34,165 nt of DNA, from positions 1-34,165 of the forward strand of contig CAJOKE010000036.1 of NCBI GenBank assembly GCA_905235225.1, read 5' to 3'. A program made the translations under genes and the position numbers. Positions 26,573 to 34,165 of the stretch are shown piece by piece. Positions within the stretch are counted from its first letter, which is position 1, and every line of letters starts with the position of its first letter. This stretch comes from Paludibacteraceae bacterium (GTDB lineage Bacteria > Bacteroidota > Bacteroidia > Bacteroidales > Paludibacteraceae). Under the pieces are notes generated by a model. That model had not been told where the DNA came from. It ran no database searches and saw only the letters and a list, made by a program, of their open reading frames with translations.

Positions 26573-28111
26573 TTATCGTCCCCCTATCTGCTGCACCCGT
26601 TCTTCAAAACGGTCTCTGTCGCCTATTGCCCCGTTCTTGATTTTTACACGGTAATTGCTGATTGTGTTGGGGCTGTAGCATAGCAGTTCTGCTATCTTCG
26701 CACTGCTCGTGATGCCTAACAGAATCAGCGCAAAAATACGCATCTCTATGGTCATCCGCTCACCGGGTTTCGGCGTAATGCGGGCTTCCGGTCGTAGCAG
26801 GGCGTTGAAGTCTTGGACAAAAGTGCCGTATAGCGACAGAAATGTATCATCAAAAGACCGGTAGAAACTATCCATCTCGCGATCCATGAATGCACTCGGG
26901 TCTTTTTCTCCCGCTTTGCGCGCCATCGTGGTTAACCGCCGGATGTAATCGCTATAAACTTCTAAATACCGGCATATGTACTGTTCCTTCACTTTATCGG
27001 TTTCTTTCAGTTGTTTGTTGATGGCGCGCAACTGCTCGTTCATCTCCTGCATCTCGTTGTTCAGGGTATGCAGACGCTTGTTCTGAATCAGCGAATACAG
27101 CGTTCCTGCTACCAGTATGACAAGTAATACCACCAGCGCAATGATGGCGATTGTCAGCATCACTGTGTAATGCCGTAGTTCCTGTTCGTAACTGCTACCT
27201 ATAGTATGCCCTAACGCATAGGTCTGGATAAATCGGGTGGGGGCGTTAAAAAAAGAAGCGTTCGTCAGTGAATAATCACTGAATACATACGCCCTGTCTA
27301 AATCGCCCGACTCATAACACTCATTGGCGACTAACCACGACGAACCGTTATCAGTGATACCGCAACGCACATCCGCTATGCCGGAGCGCGTCAGCCACTC
27401 TATTCGTTTCCGCTTATTCCCTGACCGTTCATATAGGTCCGAACGGCTGTATGCTTCTATGGCATAGCGGTGCGACCATTTCGTCAAACGCGATAATATA
27501 CTGTCGTTGATACGCAGCGCAGTACCTATGTCATCGTTATCTATTGCACGCAAAAATGCACGGCGCAAGCGGATTGCGTTGGAGTGGGGTGCCTGCTTGT
27601 CCATCTCTTGCAGCAACTCTTCATAATAGACATTTGCTTTTTGTAGTAACTCTTCCCGCAATTGAACTATTCCCGTGGATGCAGCGGCTTCTGTGTGCAA
27701 ACGCCATACTGCTTCCAGCCACTCTACACGCAGACTGTCGCTCGGATTACCTATTTCCGGCAGTAATACCATCCCGTCGGCATACTTGCCGATGGATGAC
27801 GCTAATTGCACCAAACCGATATACGCCTGTGTCCGATATGGCTCTTCGGCATTCACTAACTGCAAATACCACACCCGGGCACTGTCGCTTTGGTAATATT
27901 GGTATTCTTGGGCTATTTGTATCCGAATCGCTTTGGTCATCGGGTGTATGCTGCGCAGCGAATCAATATATTGCTGGTGTTCTTCAAGATACGCGGCGGA
28001 TTTGGATACCTCTGATTCATACAATGTCAGTAGTGAATCTAACGTCGACATCGCTCGCATGCACGTGCTGCACATAATCACGCACGATAATACAAATAGA
28101 TACTTTTTCAT
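26573..28111 (-). CDS. Membrane-bound regulator, DUF6377-like, with C-terminal HTH
   Basis: 512 residues from ATG 28111; a TTG eight codons upstream sits inside the promoter element and is rejected. Signal peptide or N-terminal anchor about 1-22, then a helical TPR-like sensor region (about 25-300), a membrane helix near 314-340, a coiled coil (NNEMQEMNEQLRAINKQLKE) and a C-terminal domain. That domain carries FALILLGITSSAKIAELL and YSPNTISNYRVKIKN, a LuxR-like helix-turn-helix with the family's EMRIFAL motif. DUF6377 proteins are Bacteroidota regulators thought to sense periplasmic signals and bind DNA from the membrane. Divergent from the surface-protein run at 28427, a plausible target. 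Confidence 0.82.
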   Translation of the reverse strand: MKKYLFVLSCVIMCSTCMRAMSTLDSLLTLYESEVSKSAAYLEEHQQYIDSLRSIHPMTKAIRIQIAQEYQYYQSDSARVWYLQLVNAEEPYRTQAYIGLVQLASSIGKYADGMVLLPEIGNPSDSLRVEWLEAVWRLHTEAAASTGIVQLREELLQKANVYYEELLQEMDKQAPHSNAIRLRRAFLRAIDNDDIGTALRINDSILSRLTKWSHRYAIEAYSRSDLYERSGNKRKRIEWLTRSGIADVRCGITDNGSSWLVANECYESGDLDRAYVFSDYSLTNASFFNAPTRFIQTYALGHTIGSSYEQELRHYTVMLTIAIIALVVLLVILVAGTLYSLIQNKRLHTLNNEMQEMNEQLRAINKQLKETDKVKEQYICRYLEVYSDYIRRLTTMARKAGEKDPSAFMDREMDSFYRSFDDTFLSLYGTFVQDFNALLRPEARITPKPGERMTIEMRIFALILLGITSSAKIAELLCYSPNTISNYRVKIKNGAIGDRDRFEERVQQIGGR

Positions 28112-28132
28112 ATAACTTGTTGTTTGACCGTG

Positions 28133-28164
28133 CAAAAGTACACATAATTTTTGGTTTATCCAAA
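28133..28164 (-). promoter_or_regulatory. Promoter of the DUF6377-like regulator
   Basis: On the minus strand: TTTG (28161-28164), spacer of 20, TACTTTTG (28133-28140); leader of about 17-20 bases to the ATG at 28111. Confidence 0.75.
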
Positions 28165-28272
28165 AAATATTGCCTTTTTTTGTTTAATTTACATATTTTT
28201 TCACTTCACTTTTCTCGTACTTTTTTTTTGACCATGTTTTTGCTTATCTCGTTGATAATCAATAATATCATC

Positions 28273-28302
28273 CGTACTTATACGTACTTATACGTACTTT
28301 TA
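28273..28302 (+). repeat. 10-bp tandem repeat, three units
   Basis: CGTACTTATA at 28273 and 28283 and CGTACTTTTA at 28293, in the divergent region between the regulator and the surface-protein genes. The CGTAC core is close to a palindrome (GTAC), so these may be binding sites spaced one helical turn apart. Confidence 0.8.
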
Positions 28303-28324
28303 TGCCCTAAAACATCTTTTTGGG

Positions 28325-28356
28325 CTTGCGTATCCCGAAAAAATGTACTAACTTTG
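28325..28356 (+). promoter_or_regulatory. Promoter of the surface-protein gene run
   Basis: CTTG 28325-28328, spacer of 20, TAACTTTG 28349-28356; leader of about 65 bases to ATG 28427. The 10-bp repeats lie 23 bases upstream of the -33 box. Confidence 0.72.
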
Positions 28357-28426
28357 CAACGAATTTTAATAAGGCATAACGCTTTTGCGTCATAAATAAA
28401 TATTAACCCTCTAAATTTATTGTATT

Positions 28427-28933
28427 ATGAAAAAATTATTCTTTTTATCCGCACTCTTGTGTGCAAGTCTTGTCTCTTTCGCTGCTGTTGACTGGAGTTC
28501 CGTTGCTTGGCTTGGTGATGGTGCCGGCGGTGGTGCTTATAATGAGAAGTACAAAGCCGTTGTTACTCCGGAACTCACAGGCGGTGCCGGTGGATTTATT
28601 AACAACCTGCAATTAAGAGGCGAAACTCCTGTCATTCATATAGCCATGCCTTCCGCTGTATTTGGTGCTTGCTCTCTCGCTGAAGGACAGTATGAGTTCG
28701 AGGGTGCCGGATTCTTCCCCCACCTCTCTGCTTTCACTGCACAGGAAACGGAGTTCACTCTCGTTTGCCAGGATGTAACATATACATTCACCGTCTATTA
28801 TGCTGACGGCACTGCTACTGCTGTGGACAATATCGAGGCTGCCCCCAAAGCCGTTAAGCTTATCGAAAACGGACAACTCGTTATCATCAAAAACGGCGTT
28901 CGCTACAATGCTGCCGGTTCACAGATTAAATAA
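28427..28933 (+). CDS. Small secreted protein with sorting-type tail
   Basis: 168 residues: signal peptide 1-19, then about 110 residues with Gly-rich and aromatic strands (VAWLGDGAGGGAYNE, YTFTVYYADG) that look like one small beta-sandwich. Next comes AVDNIE and the tail KLIENGQLVIIKNGVRYN plus AAGSQIK. The domain is unrecognised. First gene of the run behind promoter 28325; a hairpin separates it from the next gene, so read-through may set relative expression. Confidence 0.85.
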   Translation: MKKLFFLSALLCASLVSFAAVDWSSVAWLGDGAGGGAYNEKYKAVVTPELTGGAGGFINNLQLRGETPVIHIAMPSAVFGACSLAEGQYEFEGAGFFPHLSAFTAQETEFTLVCQDVTYTFTVYYADGTATAVDNIEAAPKAVKLIENGQLVIIKNGVRYNAAGSQIK

Positions 28934-28942
28934 TCGTATAGG

Positions 28943-28977
28943 ATGAGTGGAGCTGATTACTCCGCTCATTCCATTAT
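28943..28977 (+). terminator. Hairpin between the first two surface-protein genes (partial terminator)
   Basis: ATGAGTGGAG (28943-28952) / CTCCGCTCAT (28960-28969), 10-bp stem with one G-U and a 7-base loop, followed by TCCATTATTATTA. The U-run is broken, so attenuation rather than full stop is likely. Confidence 0.6.
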
Positions 28978-29007
28978 TATTAGTGTAGTAACCAATTTAT
29001 TTGTACC

Positions 29008-31761
29008 ATGAAAAAACTTTCCTTCTTTATTGCATGTCTCTTCGCAGGCGTGACATCATTTGCTGCCGATCTGCAATCCGAGTATTGCGGTCAGGTTATG
29101 AGTTCCGGTAATACCGAAGCTGCTTTCACGTGGGAAACAGATGATGCCGGATCGGTCGTCATCACTATTTCCGAAACACTCGGCGGTGCCGAAGAAGCAA
29201 CACATTTCCGCGGAAATGGTATTAATCTCGACAAGTTCAAAATCGGCGACTCGAAAGAAGATGCCGCGACATACTTTGACTTGGCTTGCGGTGGCTCTGC
29301 CACTATCACCCTTTCGCTTAAGGAAGGAAAATCACTTGCACAAGGTACGAAGATTTATGTCAATGATATTATCGAATATGCTACCAGCAAAGACGGCAAC
29401 GCATGGCCGACTCTTTCGTTCGAATATTCATATGGCGGCAAATGCCTTGGCGACCCTGTCCTCACTAAAATTGTTCTCTCCGCTTCTGCCAATTACGCTA
29501 AAATCGGTGAGAATGTCACCATTACCGCTACGGCTAAAGACCAACTCAACAAGACCATGTCCGCAACGATTGCTTACTCCGTTACTCCCGCTGATGCCGG
29601 GACATTGAAGGACGGTGTATTCACTCCTGCCAAACTCGGTGCCGCTACTATTACCGCTTCTTCCGGTTCTGTTACAAACAATATTACGGTCTATTGTGTG
29701 CCAAGCGATAACCTCGCTGTCGGAAAAACCGTTAAAGCAGGCTATGAACCCGAAAATCAGGGCGAACTTTCAGGCAAAACCGTTGACGGTGACGAAAACA
29801 CCCTCTGGGTCACTTGGGCTGACCAGCCTGCCGATAAAGAATGGCTTTATATCGACCTCGGTGACAAATATGACCTGACCGGCGTTGAAGTCATTTGGGG
29901 TGGTGATTTCTCAACCAAGTATATTATACAAGGTCTGTTGGATGCACCCGCCGAGGCGGACGAAGCCAATGATGAAGCATGGAATACAATGGCTACTGTC
30001 GCTACGGCTTCCGCTAACAAAGCCGTATTTACAGAGGTCAATGCTCCCGCACGTTATCTGCGAATCCATTCGCTCACTAAATCGAACAACCAGTGCATCC
30101 GTATTCGCGAAATACGGGTATTCGGCTCCGAATGGATGGACAAAGACGACCAACAGGCTCCCGTCATGGTTAGTGCTGCTTTGGATAGCAAAGGATATAA
30201 TTTCGCAGTCATCGCCGTTGAGGCTACCGATAATGGCGAAATAGCCTACTTCCATGTCGTGGACGCTGCTAATAAGATTGATAAAAAGATTGTTGCCGAA
30301 GACGGAAAGATTACCGTCAACGGTTTGGAAGGCAATACTGAATATAACTTCTCTATCACAGTTGTTGACCGCGGCAATAATGAATCCGAAAACAACAAAC
30401 TCGTTACCTTCACTACCGATTCGCATGTGACTGAACCGGGTGCAGCTGCACCGGCTCCTAAATGGCCTGCTGCACAAGTCAAAGCTATCTATTCTCCTAC
30501 ATACAAAGCTGACTGCGGTTTTGGCGAATGGGGGTCTGGTACTGTTGCTTCTGACGAACAATTTGGCAAAAAGTATATTTTGGCTGGCGGCGGTTACTTC
30601 GGACTCGTTGACTTCGCACTCAACTGCGCACTTATGGAAATGCTGCACTTCGATTTCTGGGTTGAGAACGATGCCTCTGTCCGCATCGTGCCGATTTGGG
30701 GTGGCGAAGAACAAGGCGTTACCGTCAACCTCAAAGGACAGCAGTGGAACAGCATCGATATTGCTAAATCCGAATATACTGCCATTACCGACTGGACCAA
30801 TATTTATCAGGTCAAGATTGATAACGCGGCTAACCTGACCCTCTGGATGGGGAACGCTTACTTCTATCGCACTACCGAAATAGTCGATGATGTCAAACCC
30901 GAGAACCTGACTGCCGAAGTCGCTGCTACAACCTACTTCACCGCAACGCTCTCCGTTTCTGCTACGGACAACATGGGCGTAATCAACTATGTCGTTCTTG
31001 ATGGCGACAAAGAGGTTGCTACTGCCGGCGGTGCAAGCGGTGCCAAAGTGAATATTACCGTTTCTGACCTCCTGCCCGGTACCGAATATAATCTGTCCGT
31101 TATCGCCAAGGACGATAAAAACAATGCGACAGACCCCGTTTCTGTTAAGGCGAAAACAGTGGCGGCTCCGGCTCCGGCTCCGGCTCCCGACTTGACTGAC
31201 AAAGAGGTGGTCGTCATCATCTTCTCTGACGCTATACCCGCATGCCCCACATTTGGTATCGGCGGAGGGGGACAGAGTACTGTCGTTACTTTCGGCTCGC
31301 TGGCGGAAGGGGACAAAGTATGCTTCGCTTCTAATTTCAATTACTTGGGATGGGAACTTTCCGCTAACGTCAATGCCGGAGGCATGACACACTTGCATGC
31401 CGACTTCTACTCTACCGACTTGACCAAGGTCAGCATCACACCGATCAGTGCCGGACATGAGGGCGAAGCCGTCGTTAACCTCAAACAGAACGAATGGACC
31501 TCTGCCGATATTGAACTCTCTTCTATGGCTGCGGCGCAGATTGACTGGACTGCTGTCTTCCAGTTCAAGTTCTTCAACCCATCTGCCGATGGCAAAGCGT
31601 TGTTTATCGACAATATCTACTTCTATAAAGCAAATGGTCAGCAGGCTCTTGAAAGCACGACCCTCGACAATGCTCCTTCACGTAAGGTCCTTGTCAACGG
31701 CGCAGTGCTTATCGAGCGCAACGGACACCTTTATAATATATTAGGAACAACTATTAAATAA
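29008..31761 (+). CDS. Large modular secreted protein: Ig-like, F5/8C, Fn3-like and jelly-roll domains, sorting-type tail
   Basis: 917 residues. Signal peptide about 1-19; N-terminal beta-domain 20-150; bacterial Ig-like domain 153-228 (TKIVLSASANYAKIGENVTI); F5/8 type C (discoidin) domain 232-375 (WLYIDLGDKYDLTGVEVIWG, RYLRIHSLT, IREIRVFGSEW). Next are a fibronectin-III-like unit 380-470, a jelly-roll-like unit 485-622, a second Fn3-like unit 628-712 and a second jelly-roll-like unit 722-872 (both with QWNSIDI/EWTSADIE and FYxT/IYFYK endings). The tail KVLVNGAVLIERNGHLYN closes the protein. No enzymatic motif seen. The domains are typical carbohydrate-binding or adhesion modules, so it probably binds glycans or host material at the surface. 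Confidence 0.88.
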   Translation: MKKLSFFIACLFAGVTSFAADLQSEYCGQVMSSGNTEAAFTWETDDAGSVVITISETLGGAEEATHFRGNGINLDKFKIGDSKEDAATYFDLACGGSATITLSLKEGKSLAQGTKIYVNDIIEYATSKDGNAWPTLSFEYSYGGKCLGDPVLTKIVLSASANYAKIGENVTITATAKDQLNKTMSATIAYSVTPADAGTLKDGVFTPAKLGAATITASSGSVTNNITVYCVPSDNLAVGKTVKAGYEPENQGELSGKTVDGDENTLWVTWADQPADKEWLYIDLGDKYDLTGVEVIWGGDFSTKYIIQGLLDAPAEADEANDEAWNTMATVATASANKAVFTEVNAPARYLRIHSLTKSNNQCIRIREIRVFGSEWMDKDDQQAPVMVSAALDSKGYNFAVIAVEATDNGEIAYFHVVDAANKIDKKIVAEDGKITVNGLEGNTEYNFSITVVDRGNNESENNKLVTFTTDSHVTEPGAAAPAPKWPAAQVKAIYSPTYKADCGFGEWGSGTVASDEQFGKKYILAGGGYFGLVDFALNCALMEMLHFDFWVENDASVRIVPIWGGEEQGVTVNLKGQQWNSIDIAKSEYTAITDWTNIYQVKIDNAANLTLWMGNAYFYRTTEIVDDVKPENLTAEVAATTYFTATLSVSATDNMGVINYVVLDGDKEVATAGGASGAKVNITVSDLLPGTEYNLSVIAKDDKNNATDPVSVKAKTVAAPAPAPAPDLTDKEVVVIIFSDAIPACPTFGIGGGGQSTVVTFGSLAEGDKVCFASNFNYLGWELSANVNAGGMTHLHADFYSTDLTKVSITPISAGHEGEAVVNLKQNEWTSADIELSSMAAAQIDWTAVFQFKFFNPSADGKALFIDNIYFYKANGQQALESTTLDNAPSRKVLVNGAVLIERNGHLYNILGTTIK

Positions 31762-31769
31762 TTACCGAT

Positions 31770-32792
31770 ATGAAAAAACTATTCCTTACTCTCATCTCCT
31801 TCACGGTGATGACATCCGCTTGGGCGGTATGTTCTGGTAGTGGTACCGCTACTGACGGTCACTACACTTCTGCTAACAATAAAGCACTCAAACAGTTTGA
31901 CAAAGGTTACACGTGGCAGGCTGAAACAACGGCGGAAGGTGTTAAAATTACATACACTATCCTCGATGAGTTCGTCGGTCTCGCTGCTCCTTATCTCTTT
32001 ACGTTTGACGGTAACGGAGTCCTTATAGGTAATCCTATACCTATGACCGGTTGGGATGAGCCTACTCGTACTGCTACACATACGCTTACCGGCTACAAGG
32101 ACGGTGACGCCTGTGTCTTCCTCTGCCATATGGCATACGTGGACGGGCAGGTGTTCTTTACCGAACGCGTCAAATACATCGTCGGATCTAACTGCGACCA
32201 GTCTGAGCAGCCTACTGTCATTGGTTCATGCAAAGGCAAAAGCACCGAAGTGGACGCTTTCTATACCGAGCATGACGCCGCTGCCGCTAATCCCTTCATA
32301 AATGGCTATGAATGGACCTGCACCACAACGGACAAAGGCGTTGATATAGAAGTCAAATATCTCGATTACATCGAGGGTATGGCGGCTCCGTATATATTCT
32401 TCTTTAAGGACGGTGTACTCGACGGCGGGGACAAAGCCATGGAGTTCTTCGGACAAACGGCTTCATATAGCCTTGCTAATGTTGAAACTGGTTCGGAAAT
32501 TAACTTCCTCGTCAAACTCGCATACGCTAACCATGTTTGCTTTACCGAACGTATCTCTTATACCGTTGGTCAAAACTGCACCGAGGATCAAACCGATCCC
32601 CAGAACCCCGACCCCGAGAACCCCGACCCGGAAAACCCTGACCCCGAGAATCCCGATCCTGAAAATCCCGATGAGGCGATTGATAATGTGACTTCCCTCA
32701 CTCCTGCTCTCAAAGTCGTGGAGAACGGACAAATAGTACTGATTAAAAACGGTATCCGTTATTCAACTACAGGACAGCAACTCTCTAAATAA
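31770..32792 (+). CDS. Secreted two-repeat protein with PENPD linker and sorting-type tail
   Basis: 340 residues: signal peptide 1-19, then two homologous repeats of about 115 residues (about 20-135 and 147-262). Each starts at Cys and ends at YxVGxNC, with shared words GLAAPY/GMAAPYIF, HMAYVDGQVFFTERV and LAYANHVCFTERI. The paired Cys in each repeat could form disulfides. A five-residue Asp-Pro-Glu-Asn-Pro linker repeats about five times (265-295), followed by AIDNV and the tail KVVENGQIVLIKNGIRY. The same linker-AIDNV-tail order ends the protein at 2-559. Function unknown; likely surface displayed. It starts eight bases after the previous gene. Confidence 0.85.
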   Translation: MKKLFLTLISFTVMTSAWAVCSGSGTATDGHYTSANNKALKQFDKGYTWQAETTAEGVKITYTILDEFVGLAAPYLFTFDGNGVLIGNPIPMTGWDEPTRTATHTLTGYKDGDACVFLCHMAYVDGQVFFTERVKYIVGSNCDQSEQPTVIGSCKGKSTEVDAFYTEHDAAAANPFINGYEWTCTTTDKGVDIEVKYLDYIEGMAAPYIFFFKDGVLDGGDKAMEFFGQTASYSLANVETGSEINFLVKLAYANHVCFTERISYTVGQNCTEDQTDPQNPDPENPDPENPDPENPDPENPDEAIDNVTSLTPALKVVENGQIVLIKNGIRYSTTGQQLSK

Positions 32793-32855
32793 ATGTCTCT
32801 CGTTGGATAAATTAACTAATGAAATATCTCACATGGGTTAATAATTAACAAAATT

Positions 32856-32999
32856 ACATTTTGTAAGTAAAACACCGCTTTTCGTTTGCATTTTGTTATT
32901 TCTTACTTACGGCTCAAAGAGCAGCCACTTACCTGCCACTTACCTGCCGTCTCTAAATAACAATTTGTCACAAAAAACGCCGCTTTGCTTACAAAATGT
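32856..32999. repeat. Inverted-repeat-bounded segment of 144 bp, possibly a miniature element
   Basis: ACATTTTGTAAG (32856-32867) has a perfect inverted partner CTTACAAAATGT (32988-32999). The similarity extends inward imperfectly for about 17 more bases, around AACACCGCTTTT and AACGCCGCTTTG. The enclosed segment has no open frame but contains an 11-bp repeat. No clear target-site duplication seen. Confidence 0.6.
32924..32950 (+). repeat. Short 11-bp tandem repeat, 2.4 units
   Basis: GCCACTTACCT at 32924 and 32935, then GCCGT; the fourth array of this period in the window. Confidence 0.75.
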
Positions 33000-33035
33000 C
33001 AATCATTGACTACAAATTTATAAATATCTTATATC

Positions 33036-34165
33036 ATGAAAAAGTTTTCTTTTCTCTTTGCACTCCTCTGTGCAAGTGTGATGGGATTTGCACAAGAGTG
33101 GACAGGTCAAGTTGTAGGCCACGTCACAAATGTTTGGTTAGATGGCATTGGTTCAAATGACAATCGAACAGAGTTTGATTATTCCGTAAATTATTTAGTA
33201 GAGTATAATGATGGTACATTAACCATTACAATTGACTATGCTACGACTAATTTTGACAAAATTGTTGGCCTTGTACCGAAGATTAACATTAATGGGGCAT
33301 ATGCAGGTGATTTTACCTCAAAACAATGGAGTTCTTCCTCCTATACGGCAGGTACTGCGTTGACTATCTATTTCCAATTTGATTATAATGGTGGTGGAAA
33401 TGGATCGTCTCAATTCCAGTACACTATTCCGAGTGGTAGCGGTGGCGATACCCCCGTTACACTACTATCCGAACCCGATGAGGCGGCACCAACACCTGAC
33501 AAAGCCTCTGCAAATGTATTTGCTATATATTCCGATGCCTATACCGTTAGCCCTACGTGGGGATATTTAGAAGGTTGGGGTCAAACAACCACTAAAGAAG
33601 ATAAGACAATCTCAACGGATCATTATATGCTTTATTCCAATTTTAACTATCTTGGATGGGAAGTATCAAGTGGTAATGTTAATGTTTCCTCCTATGAATA
33701 TTTGCATATAGATATTTGGGCGTATCAAGATGGCTCCGTGAAATTATATCCGATTAAAGGAGGAGGCGATTTGGTGACTGATGACTCAAAATATAAAACT
33801 CTATCGCTGACAGGCCAACAATGGAACTCTTTTGATATTTCATTAGATGATCCAGCATTCAGCGGATTGGAATTCTCACATATTTACCAATTTAAGTTTG
33901 CCGATGGTGTTACCTGCTCTACATTTGCAGTGGACAACGTCTATTTCTGGAAAGATGCGTCCAAGACTCCATCTGAACTATCCATCGACGTCACAGAAAC
34001 GACTTTGGATGCCTCTACTTCCGAGACCTTCCAAATCAGCGCTACTACCGAAGATGACTATGACGGAGAGGTGACTTATGAATCTGATAATGCAGATATT
34101 GCATCTGTAAGCGCAAGCGGTTTAGTAACTGCTGTAGGGCGTGGTACGGCAATCATCACCGTTAC
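33036..34165 (+). CDS. Secreted jelly-roll / Ig-like protein, 3' end outside window
   Basis: ATG 33036 opens a frame with no stop before the window end (376 codons). Signal peptide 1-20 resembles that of the 28427 gene. Residues 21-150 are an N-terminal beta-domain similar in outline to the start of the 29008 protein (both begin with a GQV segment). A domain at about 165-310 matches the jelly-roll-like units there (LYSNFNYLGWEVS versus FASNFNYLGWELS; QQWNSFDIS; FAVDNVYFWK). From about 315 a bacterial Ig-like type 2 domain begins (SIDVTETTLDASTSETFQIS, ASVSASGLVTAVGRGTAIITV). Base composition is more AT-rich than the neighbours at its 5' part. A sorting-type tail would be expected beyond the window. 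Confidence 0.85.
   Translation, partial: MKKFSFLFALLCASVMGFAQEWTGQVVGHVTNVWLDGIGSNDNRTEFDYSVNYLVEYNDGTLTITIDYATTNFDKIVGLVPKININGAYAGDFTSKQWSSSSYTAGTALTIYFQFDYNGGGNGSSQFQYTIPSGSGGDTPVTLLSEPDEAAPTPDKASANVFAIYSDAYTVSPTWGYLEGWGQTTTKEDKTISTDHYMLYSNFNYLGWEVSSGNVNVSSYEYLHIDIWAYQDGSVKLYPIKGGGDLVTDDSKYKTLSLTGQQWNSFDISLDDPAFSGLEFSHIYQFKFADGVTCSTFAVDNVYFWKDASKTPSELSIDVTETTLDASTSETFQISATTEDDYDGEVTYESDNADIASVSASGLVTAVGRGTAIITV

Noticed and set aside
28112..28135. Upstream start for the DUF6377-like regulator
   Set aside because: The TTG lies within the -7 promoter element, so it would not be in the mRNA.
29911..31458. 515-codon minus-strand frame
   Set aside because: Antisense to the 917-residue modular protein, whose domains and signal peptide are clear; no domain recognised on the minus strand.

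Overview
The window looks like a Bacteroidales chromosome (Bacteroidota). Evidence: several promoters with a TTTG-like box about 20 bases upstream of TAnnTTTG, a fused SecDF, a short Bacteroidota-type SerA, a DUF6377-type regulator, a fructan locus ordered like the Bacteroides levan locus, and a type B sorting domain showing that the host has a type IX secretion system (T9SS). I could not resolve genus or family.

Layout. Bases 1-6551 are the distal part of a fructan-utilisation locus: a cut-off surface-type protein, a GH32 fructan hydrolase, an MFS sugar transporter, a PfkB fructokinase, a second two-repeat surface-type protein with a broken 3' end, and a 50-residue peptide gene. Together they would bind fructan, release fructose, import it and phosphorylate it. 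SusC/SusD genes would be expected before base 1. Bases 6552-7428 hold no credible gene but are packed with repeats: a 29-bp polypyrimidine tandem array, an 85-bp duplication with three-base-loop palindromes, and an 11-bp array. An initiator tRNA with promoter and terminator follows.

Bases 7429-19731 are mostly housekeeping: tRNA-fMet, secDF, clpP-clpX, a leftward marC-like / rpiB / radical-SAM operon, then efp, a DUF456-type membrane protein, a carboxyltransferase, serC and serA. A T9SS type B surface protein is translationally coupled to serA and ends at a strong terminator facing a TonB-dependent receptor gene. Bases 23632-24022 are a divergent promoter region containing two different 11-bp arrays. 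An ABC ATPase / permease / DUF4857-like trio runs rightward from there.

A leftward membrane regulator of DUF6377 type is followed divergently by a run of four secreted proteins (28427 to the window end) built from jelly-roll-like, Ig-like, fibronectin-like and F5/8C domains. The three complete ones end in the same short C-terminal tail, which also ends the first fructan-locus protein and, out of frame, the second. That tail family is the main candidate for an under-described system. The second is the repeated appearance of intergenic minisatellites with an 11-bp period but unrelated sequences.
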